64,000 nucleotides of DNA from Paenirhizobium naphthalenivorans (lineage in GTDB: Bacteria > Pseudomonadota > Alphaproteobacteria > Rhizobiales > Rhizobiaceae), in the NCBI RefSeq assembly GCF_007992095.1, contig NZ_BJZP01000014.1, forward strand, positions 1-64,000, given 5' to 3'. The notes beneath the pieces are model-generated. The model was not told where the DNA came from and did not search any database. It saw only the letters and a program-made list of their open reading frames with translations. Numbering within the stretch: position 1 is the stretch's first letter; the number at the start of each line of letters is the position of its first letter. Position numbers and translations under genes: made by a program. Below, in pieces: positions 51,551-61,377 of this stretch.

Positions 51551-52153
51551 ATGACCCTTCTATCCATCCGCAAGGTTTATCAAGGCATCGCCGATCGTCG
51601 GCAGATGTTCCGCATGTTCGATCGCCATGCCAAGCGTCCGAGCAGATTCCAGGACGATGCCACTGCGCTTTATCGCGGTGAGTGGTTCGAAATCAACCAG
51701 GCCGGGCACGATTACATGTTCGAGGTGCTGCCGCCGCTCTGGATGCCTGGCGACATGTTCGCCCTGCGCGAATTCCTCACCGGCAACGTCACCAGCGTCT
51801 TCTTCTCCCTGAAGATCGATGGGCAGTTTCGTTACTTCCACGGCTATTGCGACCTCTCCGACAGGGGCTCGCCGGCGCAAATGCGGGATACGATCGTCGA
51901 ACGGGAATCGCGGCCTGTCCGGGCAATGACCCGCGAAGAGCGGCTCGAGCACATCTGGTCGGCCACCCATGACCAGTATCGGGCCTATGCCGATTGGCGG
52001 TATCCCGGCCCGCAGCGAGGCAAGCGGCTCGTCATGAATTTCGCTGCGGGCGGACATCGTGATTTCGACCTTCTCGACCAGCTCACCGATGCACAGATCG
52101 CTGGGAAGCTGCCGGTGCATCTGCGCTATCTGCCTGACGCGATCGCAGCGTGA
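51551..52153 (+). CDS. DUF1419 domain protein
   Basis: A 200-residue protein. It opens MTLLSIRKVYQGIADRRQMF and contains RMFDRHAKRPSRFQDDATAL, HDYMFEVLPPLWMPGDMFAL and FFSLKIDGQFRYFHGYCDLS, which I recognise as DUF1419 of rhizobial plasmids. Function unknown. ATG 51551 follows GGAG at 51539-51542. The leader (51405-51550) has GC-rich inverted segments like those ahead of other genes in this block. Confidence 0.8.
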   Translation: MTLLSIRKVYQGIADRRQMFRMFDRHAKRPSRFQDDATALYRGEWFEINQAGHDYMFEVLPPLWMPGDMFALREFLTGNVTSVFFSLKIDGQFRYFHGYCDLSDRGSPAQMRDTIVERESRPVRAMTREERLEHIWSATHDQYRAYADWRYPGPQRGKRLVMNFAAGGHRDFDLLDQLTDAQIAGKLPVHLRYLPDAIAA

Positions 52154-52170
52154 GGGAGGTCGGTGCGGTC

Positions 52171-52569
52171 ATGTTCACCTTTCCTCTCGAAAAGGTGCGC
52201 GAGATTATCGCGCGCGGGATCTCCGACGCTGCCACAAACGGCGGCTTTCGCAATCCCCACTACGGCCTTTACCCCGGAAAGGACGAGAAACCCGGGCTTT
52301 GGCTCGTCGGCGACGAGGGTGTCTACCTTTGCTCCAATGGAACCCTTGCCGCGGGGCGGAAGCCTCTCGTCTGCTACGCCGAAGAGTGCGATCCGTCCAC
52401 CAATCCGGACTACTGGCACTACAAGCGCCAGCATTTCGGGGGCGACGACGGCGTTGACTTCCTCGACGCCGTCGAGCTCGAACGGCTGATGGCGGCCTCA
52501 CCCTCAGCCACGCATCTCAGGATCGAGATGACCGACACCAGCATGTCGCTTGGCCTGATGCGCCGCTGA
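52171..52569 (+). CDS. DUF3085 domain protein
   Basis: A 132-residue protein. Conserved parts: MFTFPLEKVREIIARGISDA, FRNPHYGLYPGKDEKPGLWL, GDEGVYLCSNG and CYAEECDPSTNPDYWHYKRQ. These fit DUF3085, found with DUF1419 on rhizobial and other alphaproteobacterial plasmids. ATG 52171 has GGGAGG upstream; GTG 52150 is an alternative. Directly after the DUF1419 gene, so probably co-transcribed. Function unknown. Confidence 0.8.
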   Translation: MFTFPLEKVREIIARGISDAATNGGFRNPHYGLYPGKDEKPGLWLVGDEGVYLCSNGTLAAGRKPLVCYAEECDPSTNPDYWHYKRQHFGGDDGVDFLDAVELERLMAASPSATHLRIEMTDTSMSLGLMRR

Positions 52570-52737
52570 TCCGGCGGCCGCGCCACCCGCTACCCATCCC
52601 ACAACCTGCGCCGCCCGTCTTCGCCCAAGCTTTCGGCGGGGTCGATGGCGCGCGCCTGCTCAAAAGGAGGTGGCATGAAAGAGGCCGCGCCCGCTGAGAG
52701 AACGGATCACTGAGATGCAGGCGATGATCGAGGGACA

Positions 52738-53954
52738 GTCACACTTCCGGCCTTTCGGCTTATCCTGTTGGGGTTTTGCAAATCTCAACAAGGGAGTTGG
52801 AAGCATGACTGCCTCTTATGATTACCATATTGGCGTCGACTACCACAAATCCTACAGCCACCTGGTGGTCCAGGACAGCTGCGGCAAGACGCTGAGATCC
52901 GGTCGGGTGAAGAACGATCGCCAGTCGCTTGGCGGGTTTCTCGAACGCTACCGCGAGAACTCACATGCCGTGGTTGAGGCGACGCGCAACTGGATGGTTA
53001 TGTACGACTGGCTCGACGACATTTGTGATGATGTCGTTCTCGCCCATCCCCTCAAGGTCAAGGCGATTGCCGACGCCAAGATCAAGACCGACAAGATCGA
53101 TGCGACGGTGCTGGCGCATCTGCTCAGAGCCGACCTGGTGCCGGAAGCCTGGGCACCGACCGACAAGGCCCGTGAGCTGCGCGTCGCGCTACGCGAGCGG
53201 ATGTTTTACGTCAGGCTGCGCACGATGACGAAGAACCGGATCGTCACGGTGTTCGACCGTTATCCGGAGCAGACGGCACAGCTGAAGAAGCTCGGTGACC
53301 TGTTCGGTAAGGCCGGCCGCATCCAGCTGGCGCAGGTCAACGTCTCGGAGATCGACCGCATCCAGATCGACCGGGGCCTCGACTTCATCGGCGACATTGA
53401 TGGCCGGATCAAGCAGTCGGAGGCGACGATCCGGGCGATGACCAAGGCGAATGCCAATGTGAAGCTGTTGAAGACGATCCCCGGCGTCGGCGAGTTCTTT
53501 GCAAGGCTGATCGATGCAGAGATCGACGACATTGACCGCTTCCGTAGCCCGAAGAAGCTGGCCGCCTATGCCGGTCTTGTGCCCTCGACCTATTCCTCCG
53601 GCGGCAAGACCTATCACGGCAAGATCATCAAGCAGGGCAACAAGTGGCTGCGCTGGGCTTTCGTCGAGGCGGTTGCTCCGGCTGTCGCCAGCGATCCGCA
53701 GCTTCGTGCCCAATATGAGCACCTGAAGCTCAGAGGAACCAACAAGGCGCGCGTCGCGATCGCGCGCAAGCTTTTGACGATCGCCTTCCAGATCCTGCGT
53801 GACCAGCGCGCTTATGAGCTGCGCGGCGCCAGCACCACTGAAGGCGTGTCGACGATATCCCGGTTGTCCTGATGGCAAGCTAGCGAACCCGGCAGGCCTG
53901 GGTTGCGCTCTTAAAGGAGAATGGGAAACCGGGAGCCGAATGCCACTGTGTGAC
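52738..53954 (+). mobile_element. IS110-family insertion, with subterminal inverted repeats
   Basis: A roughly 1.2-kb element. GTCACACTTCCGGCCTTTCG on the left (from 52738) is matched by an inverted copy at 53934-53954 (GTCACACAGTGGCATTCGGC read inward). Such subterminal repeats mark the IS1111 branch of IS110. Exact ends lie a few bases outside and no TSD is expected. It splits the conserved plasmid block between DUF3085 and the large helicase gene. Confidence 0.7.
52805..53872 (+). CDS. IS110-family transposase (DEDD)
   Basis: A 355-residue DEDD recombinase. The RuvC-like N-domain has the first Asp in YHIGVDYHKSYSHLVV, Glu in AVVEATRNWMVMY and the DxxD pair in IKTDKIDATVLAHLL. The C-terminal Tnp_2 domain has the helix-hairpin-helix LLKTIPGVGEFFARLIDAEI and the Ser region LVPSTYSSGGKTYHGKIIKQ. 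IS110 enzymes are guided by a bridge RNA from the non-coding end of the element. Full length. ATG 52805 begins at the conserved fold. Confidence 0.93.
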   Translation: MTASYDYHIGVDYHKSYSHLVVQDSCGKTLRSGRVKNDRQSLGGFLERYRENSHAVVEATRNWMVMYDWLDDICDDVVLAHPLKVKAIADAKIKTDKIDATVLAHLLRADLVPEAWAPTDKARELRVALRERMFYVRLRTMTKNRIVTVFDRYPEQTAQLKKLGDLFGKAGRIQLAQVNVSEIDRIQIDRGLDFIGDIDGRIKQSEATIRAMTKANANVKLLKTIPGVGEFFARLIDAEIDDIDRFRSPKKLAAYAGLVPSTYSSGGKTYHGKIIKQGNKWLRWAFVEAVAPAVASDPQLRAQYEHLKLRGTNKARVAIARKLLTIAFQILRDQRAYELRGASTTEGVSTISRLS

Positions 53955-54148
53955 CGAAGTCGGAAACAGACCGGTGTTAGGGTCACGAATTGGAGAATGG
54001 TTCAGAACCGCAGGACGGCAAAGAAACTGTCCGGCGGAAAGAAGGACTTTGCCGATCGCGCGATTGCCGGTCAAAACGAAACCGAACCCAAGGAAAAGCC
54101 GCGAAATGGTGGTGTTATGCCCCTTGAGTTCTTTCATTGGAGAACGCC
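53873..54148. other. Non-coding 3' end of the IS and leader of the large helicase gene
   Basis: About 275 bases. The first about 80 are the right end of the IS110-type element, where an IS1111-type bridge RNA could be encoded. The rest leads to the ATG at 54149, with GGAG at 54139-54142. No separate gene is supported. Confidence 0.4.
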
Positions 54149-57100
54149 ATGAGCAACGACCCCTTCACCTTCGACCTTTTCGGCAACACCGCGCTTTCGT
54201 CTGGCCTGGGCCTCGGCGTCACCGCCTTCGCGGGAGATTTTCCGGCCAACGATGACGACGACGATCCCGATCCGACCCAGCCGGCCCCGGCCATGCGGAG
54301 AACACCATCGGCGCAACGAACTCAGTCTGCTCGCGCACGCGGCGTCAATTTCGTGCTCGATGGCGAACGGGGCCTGGCAGTGAACTGGAAGGACCGGGCT
54401 CGCGACAATATCGACGCGATCCGTCTGGCCGCTGAGATCGAGGCAGAGGACCGGCCCGCAACCGCGGAAGAGCAGGCACGGCTGATCAAATTCATCGGCT
54501 TCGGTTCGAGCGATCTTGCCAATGGCATGTTTCGCCGGCCGGGCGAAGCCGAGTTCCGCAAAAACTGGGAGACGCTCGGCGCCGACCTGCAGGACGCCGT
54601 CAGCGAGAGCGAGTACGCCTCGCTCTCGCGCTGCACGCAGTATGCGCATTTCACGCCGCAATTCATCATCCGCGCGATATGGGCTGGGCTCCGGCGTCTC
54701 GGCTGGCGCGGCGGCCGCGTGCTCGAGCCGGGCGTAGGCACGGGGTTGTTTCCGGCATTGATGCCAGAGGCATTGCGCGAGGCATCGCAAGTCACCGGCG
54801 TCGAGCTCGATCCGGTCACGGCCCGCATCGTGCGCCTGTTACAGCCGCGGGCACGAATCGTCGTCGGCGATTTCGCGCGCACGGAGCTGCCTGCGAGCTT
54901 CGACCTCGTGATCGGCAATCCGCCGTTCTCCGATCGCACCGTCCGCTCCGACCGGGCCTATCGCTCGCAAGGCTTTCGCCTGCACGACTATTTCATCGCG
55001 CGTTCGATCGACCTGTTGAAGCCGGGCGCCTTCGCCGCCTTCGTCACCAGCTCCGGCACTTTTGATAAGGCGGATTTTTCCGCGCGCGAACACATCGCCA
55101 AATCGGCCGATCTGATCGCGGCGATTCGCCTGCCTGAAGGCAGTTTCCGGCCGGACGCCGGCACGGATGTTGTGGTTGACGTCCTCTTTTTCCGGAAGCG
55201 CAAGGTTGCCGAACCCGAGGGCGATATGTCCTGGCTCGACACCGACGAGGTGCGGCCCGCCACTGCCGACGAGGGCGCCATCCGCGTCAATCGCTGGTTC
55301 GCCCGCCATCCGGATTTCGTGCTCGGCACGCATGCTCTAACATCCGGCCCCTTCGGCGAAACGTATACCTGCCTGCCGAAGCCTGGCGTCGATTTGGAAG
55401 CCGCGCTCGCTTCCGCCATGCTTCTCCTTCCGGAAGCCCTCTATGACGGCGAGCCGACCGCGATCGATTTCGACCTAGATGATGCTGGCGACAGCGTCAT
55501 CGTTGATTTGCCGTCCGACCGCCATGTCCGGGAAGGCAGCTATTTCTTCGACCGGGCGCAAGGCCTGAAGCAGGTGATCGACGGCGAACCGATCGCGGTG
55601 AAGGTGCGCAAGGGCCGCAGCGCCGACGGTATCCCCGAAAAGCACGTCCGCATCATCAGCAAGCTGATCCCCATCCGCGACGCCGTGCGCGAGGTCTTGA
55701 AGTGCCAGGAGCAGGACCGGCCGTGGAAAGATGCACAGGTTCGCCTCCGCATCGCCTGGTCGAGCTTCGTGCGCGATTTCGGCCCGATCAATCACACGAC
55801 CGTCTCCATCAGCGAGGATGACGAGACCGGCGAAATCCGTGAGACGCATAGGCGTCCCAATATCCAGCCTTTTGTGGACGACCCCGATTGCTGGCTCGTC
55901 GCCTCGATCGAGAACTACGATCTTGACACCGACACGGCCAAGCCCGGCCCGGTCTTCACCGACCGCGTTATCGCTCCGCCGGCGCCGCCGGTTATCACCT
56001 CGGCCGCCGATGCGCTCGCCGTCGTGCTCAATGAGCGCGGGCGCGTCGACCTCGAGCACATCGCCGAATTCCTCCACCAGGATGTCGCCGGTGTGATCGC
56101 CGAGCTCGGCGACGCGATCTTCCAGGACCCCGCCGATGGCGCGTGGCAGACGGCCGACGCCTATCTCTCCGGTCCCGTGCGCGACAAACTGAAGGCAGCG
56201 GAAGCGGCGGCCGTTCTCGATCCCGTCTTCGAGCGCAATGTCCGCGCGCTCGTCGCGGTCCAGCCCGCCGATCTCGGCCCCTCCGAAATCACCGCGCGGC
56301 TCGGCGCACCGTGGATCCCGGCCGCCGATGTCGTCGCCTTCGTCAAGGAGACGATGGAGGCGGACATCAAGGTCCACCACATGCCCGAACTGGCATCGTG
56401 GACGGTCGATGCGCGCCAACTCGGCTGGTCGGCGGCCGGAACGTCGGAATGGGGCACGGATCGCCGCCACGCCGGTGAATTGCTCTCCGATGCGTTGAAC
56501 AGTCGCGTGCCGCAGATCTTCGACACGGTGAAGGATGGCGACAGCGAGCGCCGCGTGCTCAATGTCGTCGATACCGAGGCGGCCAAGGAGAAGCTGCACA
56601 AGATCAAGTCGACCTTCCAGAACTGGGTCTGGTCCGATCCCGATCGCACCGATCGCCTGGCGCGCGTCTATAACGACCGCTTCAACAATATCGCTCCCCG
56701 ACGATTCAACGGGAATCATCTGCGACTTCCGGGCGCTTCTGGCGCCTTTTCCTTATATGCCCACCAGAAACGCGGCATCTGGCGCATCATTTCGGCGGGT
56801 TCGACCTATCTCGCCCACGCCGTCGGCGCCGGCAAGACGATGACGATGGCGGCCGCCATCATGGAGCAACGACGACTCGGGCTGATCGCCAAGGCGATGC
56901 TGGTCGTTCCTGGCCATTGCCTCGCGCAAGCCGCACGCGAATTCCTGGCGCTCTATCCCTCCGCCCGCATTCTCGTTGCCGACGAGACGAACTTCACCAA
57001 GGACAAGCGTGCGCGTTTTCTTAGCCGGGCCGCGACGGCAACGTGGGATGCGATCATCATCACGCATAGCGCGTTCAAGTTCATCGGCGTGCCGTCGACT

Positions 57101-59245
57101 TTCGAACAGAGCCTGATCCAGGATGAGCTGCAGCTGTTCGAGACCCTGCTCACCAAGGTCGAGAGCGACGACCGCGTTTCGCGCAAACGCCTCGAGCGCC
57201 TGAAGGAGGGTTTGCAGGAACGGCTTGAAGCGCTGTCGACGCGCAAGGACGACCTGCTCACCATTGCCGAGATCGGCGTCGACCAGATCATCGTCGACGA
57301 GGCGCAGGAGTTCCGCAAGCTCTCCTTCGCCACCAACATGAGCACGTTGAAAGGCATCGATCCGAACGGATCGCAGAGGGCCTGGGACCTTTATGTGAAG
57401 TCCCGTTTCATCGAGACGAAGAATCCGGGCCGCGCGCTCGTGCTGGCATCCGGCACGCCGATCACCAATACCTTGGGCGAGATGTTCTCGGTCCAAAGAC
57501 TGATGGATTTTGCCGCCCTGATGCAGCGCGGCCTGCATGAATTTGATGCCTGGGCAAGCACCTTCGGCGACACGACGACCGAACTCGAGCTTCAGCCGTC
57601 CGGCAAATACAAGCCCGTCAGCCGGTTCGCCAGTTTTGTGAACGTTCCGGAATTGATCGCCATGTTCCGCGCCTTCGCAGATGTCGTGCTGGCGGAGGAC
57701 CTGCGCCAGTTCGTCAAGGTGCCGGCGATCTCGACCGGCCGACGGCAGATCGTCACGGCGAAGCCAACCGCGGCCTTCAAGCGCTACCAGCTTGTGCTCG
57801 ATGCTCGCATCAAGGCGATCGAGGAGCGCGACCGGCCGCCGGAGCCCGGTGACGATATCCTGCTCTCCGTCATCACCGACGGACGCCATGCCGCCATCGA
57901 TCTGCGCCTGGTCGACGCGGACAACGACAACGAGCCCGACAACAAGCTCAATATGCTGATCTCCAACGCCTTCCGCATCTGGCGGGAGACGGCGGAGCGC
58001 AACTATGTCCAGCCGGACGGCAAGGCGTTCGAGCTTCCCGGCGCCGCCCAGATGATCTTTTCCGATCTCGGCACGATCAATGTGGAGAAGACACGCGGCT
58101 TCTCGGCCTATCGTTGGATTCGCGACGAGTTGGTCCGGCTCGGCGTGCCGCCCGAAGAAATCGCCTTCATGCAGGACTTCAAGAAGTCCGAGGCCAAGCA
58201 GCGTCTGTTCGGCGACGTCCGCGCCGGCAGGGTCCGGTTCCTGATCGGCTCCTCCGAGACGATGGGCACCGGGGTCAACGCCCAGCTTCGCCTGAAGGCT
58301 CTGCATCACCTCGATGTGCCATGGCTGCCGTCGCATATCGAGCAGCGCGAGGGCCGTATCGTGCGGCAAGGCAACCAGCACGACGAGGTCGATATATACG
58401 CCTACGCGACCGAGGGCAGTCTCGACGCGACGATGTGGCAGAACAACGAGCGCAAGGCCCGGTTCATCGCCGCGGCGTTGTCGGGCGATACCTCGATCCG
58501 CAAGCTGGAAGATCTCGGCGAGGGACAGGCGAACCAGTTCGCGATGGCCAAGGCGATCGCATCGGGTGATCAACGCCTGATGCAGAAGGCCGGGCTCGAG
58601 GCCGATATCGCAAGGCTCGAGCGGCTTCGTGCCGCGCATCGGGACGATCTGTTCGCGGTGCGCCGGCAGCTCCGCGATGCCGAGCGCGACATCGAAATCT
58701 CAACACGCCGCATCGCGGAGATCGGGCAGGATATCGACCGCCTCGTTCCTACCGCCGGCGATGCCTTCGCCATGCGTGTCATCGACGCCTCCTTCGCTCA
58801 GCGTAAGGAAGCTGGCCGCGCGCTTATGAAGGAAATCCTGACAATGGTGCAGCTCCAGCAGGAGGGCGAAATCGTCATCGCCTCGATCGGCGGTTTCGAT
58901 CTCGAATATGCGGGCCAGCGCTTCGGCAAGGATGGCTATCGCTACACCACCATGCTGGTGCGCACCGGCGCCGATTACGAGATCGATCTTCCCGTCACCG
59001 TGACGCCGCTCGGGGCTGTTGCCCGCCTCGAGCACGCCCTTGACGACTTTGAGGGTGAGCGGGAGCGCTGCCGTCAACGTCTTGCCGACGGGCATCGCCG
59101 GCTCGCCTCATATCAATCGCGCGGGGAGGGCGAATTCGCCTTCGCGGACGAACTTGCCGAAAAGCACCGGCAGCTTGCCGAGGTCGAGCGAGCACTCGCT
59201 ACCGATAGCGAGCGCCCCGACGATGATCTCCAGATAGCGGCCTGA
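54149..59245 (+). CDS. Giant methyltransferase-helicase protein (DarB-like)
   Basis: A 1,698-residue protein. N-terminal N6-adenine methyltransferase: VLEPGVGTGLFPALMPEA (SAM loop, about 190) and DLVIGNPPFSD (about 253). Then a SNF2-like helicase: Walker A AHAVGAGKTMTMAAAIMEQ (about 890), DEAQEF (about 1049), SGTPITNTLGEMFSVQRL, and C-terminal motifs SSETMGTGVNAQLRLKALHH and QREGRIVRQGNQ (about 1370-1410). A coiled coil ends it. This layout matches phage P1 DarB-type proteins, which shield incoming DNA from restriction, and large methylase-helicase genes common on rhizobial plasmids. A protective role during conjugation is plausible. Confidence 0.85.
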   Translation: MSNDPFTFDLFGNTALSSGLGLGVTAFAGDFPANDDDDDPDPTQPAPAMRRTPSAQRTQSARARGVNFVLDGERGLAVNWKDRARDNIDAIRLAAEIEAEDRPATAEEQARLIKFIGFGSSDLANGMFRRPGEAEFRKNWETLGADLQDAVSESEYASLSRCTQYAHFTPQFIIRAIWAGLRRLGWRGGRVLEPGVGTGLFPALMPEALREASQVTGVELDPVTARIVRLLQPRARIVVGDFARTELPASFDLVIGNPPFSDRTVRSDRAYRSQGFRLHDYFIARSIDLLKPGAFAAFVTSSGTFDKADFSAREHIAKSADLIAAIRLPEGSFRPDAGTDVVVDVLFFRKRKVAEPEGDMSWLDTDEVRPATADEGAIRVNRWFARHPDFVLGTHALTSGPFGETYTCLPKPGVDLEAALASAMLLLPEALYDGEPTAIDFDLDDAGDSVIVDLPSDRHVREGSYFFDRAQGLKQVIDGEPIAVKVRKGRSADGIPEKHVRIISKLIPIRDAVREVLKCQEQDRPWKDAQVRLRIAWSSFVRDFGPINHTTVSISEDDETGEIRETHRRPNIQPFVDDPDCWLVASIENYDLDTDTAKPGPVFTDRVIAPPAPPVITSAADALAVVLNERGRVDLEHIAEFLHQDVAGVIAELGDAIFQDPADGAWQTADAYLSGPVRDKLKAAEAAAVLDPVFERNVRALVAVQPADLGPSEITARLGAPWIPAADVVAFVKETMEADIKVHHMPELASWTVDARQLGWSAAGTSEWGTDRRHAGELLSDALNSRVPQIFDTVKDGDSERRVLNVVDTEAAKEKLHKIKSTFQNWVWSDPDRTDRLARVYNDRFNNIAPRRFNGNHLRLPGASGAFSLYAHQKRGIWRIISAGSTYLAHAVGAGKTMTMAAAIMEQRRLGLIAKAMLVVPGHCLAQAAREFLALYPSARILVADETNFTKDKRARFLSRAATATWDAIIITHSAFKFIGVPSTFEQSLIQDELQLFETLLTKVESDDRVSRKRLERLKEGLQERLEALSTRKDDLLTIAEIGVDQIIVDEAQEFRKLSFATNMSTLKGIDPNGSQRAWDLYVKSRFIETKNPGRALVLASGTPITNTLGEMFSVQRLMDFAALMQRGLHEFDAWASTFGDTTTELELQPSGKYKPVSRFASFVNVPELIAMFRAFADVVLAEDLRQFVKVPAISTGRRQIVTAKPTAAFKRYQLVLDARIKAIEERDRPPEPGDDILLSVITDGRHAAIDLRLVDADNDNEPDNKLNMLISNAFRIWRETAERNYVQPDGKAFELPGAAQMIFSDLGTINVEKTRGFSAYRWIRDELVRLGVPPEEIAFMQDFKKSEAKQRLFGDVRAGRVRFLIGSSETMGTGVNAQLRLKALHHLDVPWLPSHIEQREGRIVRQGNQHDEVDIYAYATEGSLDATMWQNNERKARFIAAALSGDTSIRKLEDLGEGQANQFAMAKAIASGDQRLMQKAGLEADIARLERLRAAHRDDLFAVRRQLRDAERDIEISTRRIAEIGQDIDRLVPTAGDAFAMRVIDASFAQRKEAGRALMKEILTMVQLQQEGEIVIASIGGFDLEYAGQRFGKDGYRYTTMLVRTGADYEIDLPVTVTPLGAVARLEHALDDFEGERERCRQRLADGHRRLASYQSRGEGEFAFADELAEKHRQLAEVERALATDSERPDDDLQIAA

Positions 59246-59440
59246 TCCGGCCGTCGGGCCAGTCGCGTCGGTGCGCGTGGCTGGCTCTTTTCACGTCGAT
59301 GGTCAGATCGCCGGCACGGTGCCCGCCCTCCTATCGGGGCAGGAAAAAAGAAATGAAAAGAAGGGGGGAAAGGTCCGCTCGCAGATCGGGCGGGCCGCTG
59401 ACGCTGGCGCTCAACCGCGCCGCTCGCCATTCCGGCCCGT

Positions 59441-59474
59441 CGTCCTTCGCAGGGCTGTCAGCCCCGCTTGTCCG
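59441..59474. repeat. Conserved leader hairpin motif, copy A
   Basis: CGTCCTTCGCAGGGCTGTCA then GCCCCGCTTGTCCG, containing a GGGCT/AGCCC stem. It is nearly repeated at 63679-63713 and lies 128 bp upstream of the ParB-like gene start. The 59246-59601 gap also has a second GC hairpin (around 59511-59531) but no gene. Confidence 0.6.
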
Positions 59475-59601
59475 GACGGGCAGGGATGCTCGGCCGCAAT
59501 TGCACCGGCCCGCCCGCTCCGCGGGCCGGAGGGGGTCTTCGGGAAGAAGACGGAAAAGGACCGGCGAGAGGCCGCGTCCGCAACTCCTAAGGAGCAACAC
59601 C

Positions 59602-61284
59602 ATGCATCTCATGAAGGTCGATCCGCGCGCGCTGAAGGACAACCCGGACCGCGCCCGTCAGACGAAATCCACGCCGCAGGCGGACGCGCTGCTGCTTGCG
59701 ACCATCAAGGCGGTCGGTGTCGTGCAGCCTCCGGTCATCGCGCCGGAAACCGGCGGCGGTAATGGCTACATCATCGATTCCGGCCATCGCCGCGTGAAGC
59801 AGGCGATCGCTGCCGGCCTCGAGGAAATCGACGTTCTTGTCGTCGAAGCCGCGAACGACAATGGCGCCATGCGCTCATTCATTGAGAACCTCGTCCGGGA
59901 GAACCTCAACCCGGTCGACCAGTGGCGTGCGATCGAGCGGCTCGTCGCGCTCGGCTGGACCGAGGAGGCGATCGGCGTCGCGCTCGCGCTGCCTGTGCGG
60001 CAGATCAAGAAGCTGCGTCTGCTGGCCAACGTGCTGCCGGCGATGCTTGACCAGATGGCGAAGGGCGACATGCCCAACGAGCAGCAGCTCCGCACCATCG
60101 CGGCGGCCGCGCTTGAGGAGCAGAAGGAGGTCTGGAAGAAGCACAAGCCCTCCAAGGGCGATCCCCAGGTGTCGTGGTGGAGCGTTGCGCAGGCGCTGCA
60201 GAAGAAGCGCATGTATGCGCGCGATGCGAGCTTCGGCGACGATCTGCGTGAGGCCTATGGCATCCAGTGGGTCGAGGACCTGTTTGCGCCGGCCGACCAG
60301 GACGGCCGCTACACCACCGATGTCGAGGCGTTTCTCGGCGCCCAGCAGGAGTGGATGAGCAACAACCTTCCGAAGAAGGGGATCATTGTCGAGCAGAACG
60401 GTTACGGCCAACCCGAGCTGCCCAAGAAGGCCGAGCGCGTCCACGGCAAGCCCCAGAAGGGCGACTGCACGGCAATGTATCTCGATCGCGAGGGCAAGGT
60501 GCAGTCGGTGCACTACCGCATGCCCGAGGTGAAAAAGCCGAAGGGGAAGGGGGCCGCTGGCTCGGATGATGCTGGCAACGATGTCGGTTCGGTTTCCAAG
60601 CCGCGTCCCGATGTCACCCGCAACGGCATCGAGATGATCGGCGACTATCGCACCGACGCGCTCCACGAGGCGCTCGGCCGGGCTCCGATCGAGGACGACA
60701 TGTTGATGGCGCTCCTCATCCTCGCGTTCGCTGGCCAGAACGTGTCGGTCACGACAGGGAACGGCGGCAGCTACTATGGCCATAGCAAGCTGGCGAAACA
60801 CGCCGTTGTGCTGTTCGACGCCGAGGGCAAGCTCTTCTTTGACATGGACACGCTGCGGGTTGCGGCCCGCTCGATGCTGATCGACGTGCTTTCGTGCCGC
60901 GAGAACGCCACCAAGAGCGGCATCGTCGCTCGCGTCGCCGGCGACACGATCGGGGCGAACGGGTTCCTGCCGAACATGGGCACGGAGGATTTCCTGTCGT
61001 GCCTGTCGCGGCCGGCGCTGGAGGGCTCGTGCAAGGACACGTCGGTCCTGCCGCGCCAGCGGGTGAAGGATACGCGCGCTGCCCTCGTCGAGCATTTCAA
61101 GGAAGGTCACTTCGTCCATCCTTCCGCGCTGTTCGCGCCGGATGCGGCGAGCCTCTCGGCATGGCTGTCGTCCAATGCCGTCGCCGCGAATGACGACGAA
61201 GAGGACGAGCAGGACGCGGGCGACGCTCCCACCGAGGAACTCGCCGACGACGAGGCGGACGAATTCCTGGAGGCGGCCGAGTAG
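59602..61284 (+). CDS. ParB-like nuclease-domain protein of plasmid backbone
   Basis: A 560-residue protein. The N-terminal ParB domain has VVQPPVIAPE, then IIDSGHRRVKQAIAAGLEEI (GHRR near 61) and RSFIENLVRENLNPVDQWRA, followed by an HTH (LGWTEEAIGVALALPVRQIK). The long C-terminal part (YGIQWVEDLFAPADQDGRYT, GNGGSYYGHSKLAKHAVVLF) is specific to rhizobial plasmid and ICE proteins; the end is very acidic. It is not the partition ParB of this plasmid, which is RepB. A nuclease or transfer role is possible. Start ATG 59602 has AAGGAG at a 7-bp spacing. Confidence 0.85.
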   Translation: MHLMKVDPRALKDNPDRARQTKSTPQADALLLATIKAVGVVQPPVIAPETGGGNGYIIDSGHRRVKQAIAAGLEEIDVLVVEAANDNGAMRSFIENLVRENLNPVDQWRAIERLVALGWTEEAIGVALALPVRQIKKLRLLANVLPAMLDQMAKGDMPNEQQLRTIAAAALEEQKEVWKKHKPSKGDPQVSWWSVAQALQKKRMYARDASFGDDLREAYGIQWVEDLFAPADQDGRYTTDVEAFLGAQQEWMSNNLPKKGIIVEQNGYGQPELPKKAERVHGKPQKGDCTAMYLDREGKVQSVHYRMPEVKKPKGKGAAGSDDAGNDVGSVSKPRPDVTRNGIEMIGDYRTDALHEALGRAPIEDDMLMALLILAFAGQNVSVTTGNGGSYYGHSKLAKHAVVLFDAEGKLFFDMDTLRVAARSMLIDVLSCRENATKSGIVARVAGDTIGANGFLPNMGTEDFLSCLSRPALEGSCKDTSVLPRQRVKDTRAALVEHFKEGHFVHPSALFAPDAASLSAWLSSNAVAANDDEEDEQDAGDAPTEELADDEADEFLEAAE

Positions 61285-61317
61285 CCGCGCGCACCTGTCA
61301 TCTTCCAATCAATCCCG

Positions 61318-61351
61318 CCGCCGCCGGTCACCCCGGCGGCGGTTTCGGTTT
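61318..61351 (+). terminator. Probable intrinsic terminator after the ParB-like gene
   Basis: CCGCCGCCGG, 5-base loop, CCGGCGGCGG, then TTTCGGTTT. A 10-bp GC stem with a broken T run, 33 bp after the stop codon. Confidence 0.6.
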
Positions 61352-61377
61352 CACCAGTGCAATCACGGAGGACACCC

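Noticed and set aside
56753-58639. 628-codon minus-strand frame inside the DarB-like gene
   Set aside because: Shadow of the methylase-helicase gene; no recognisable domain.
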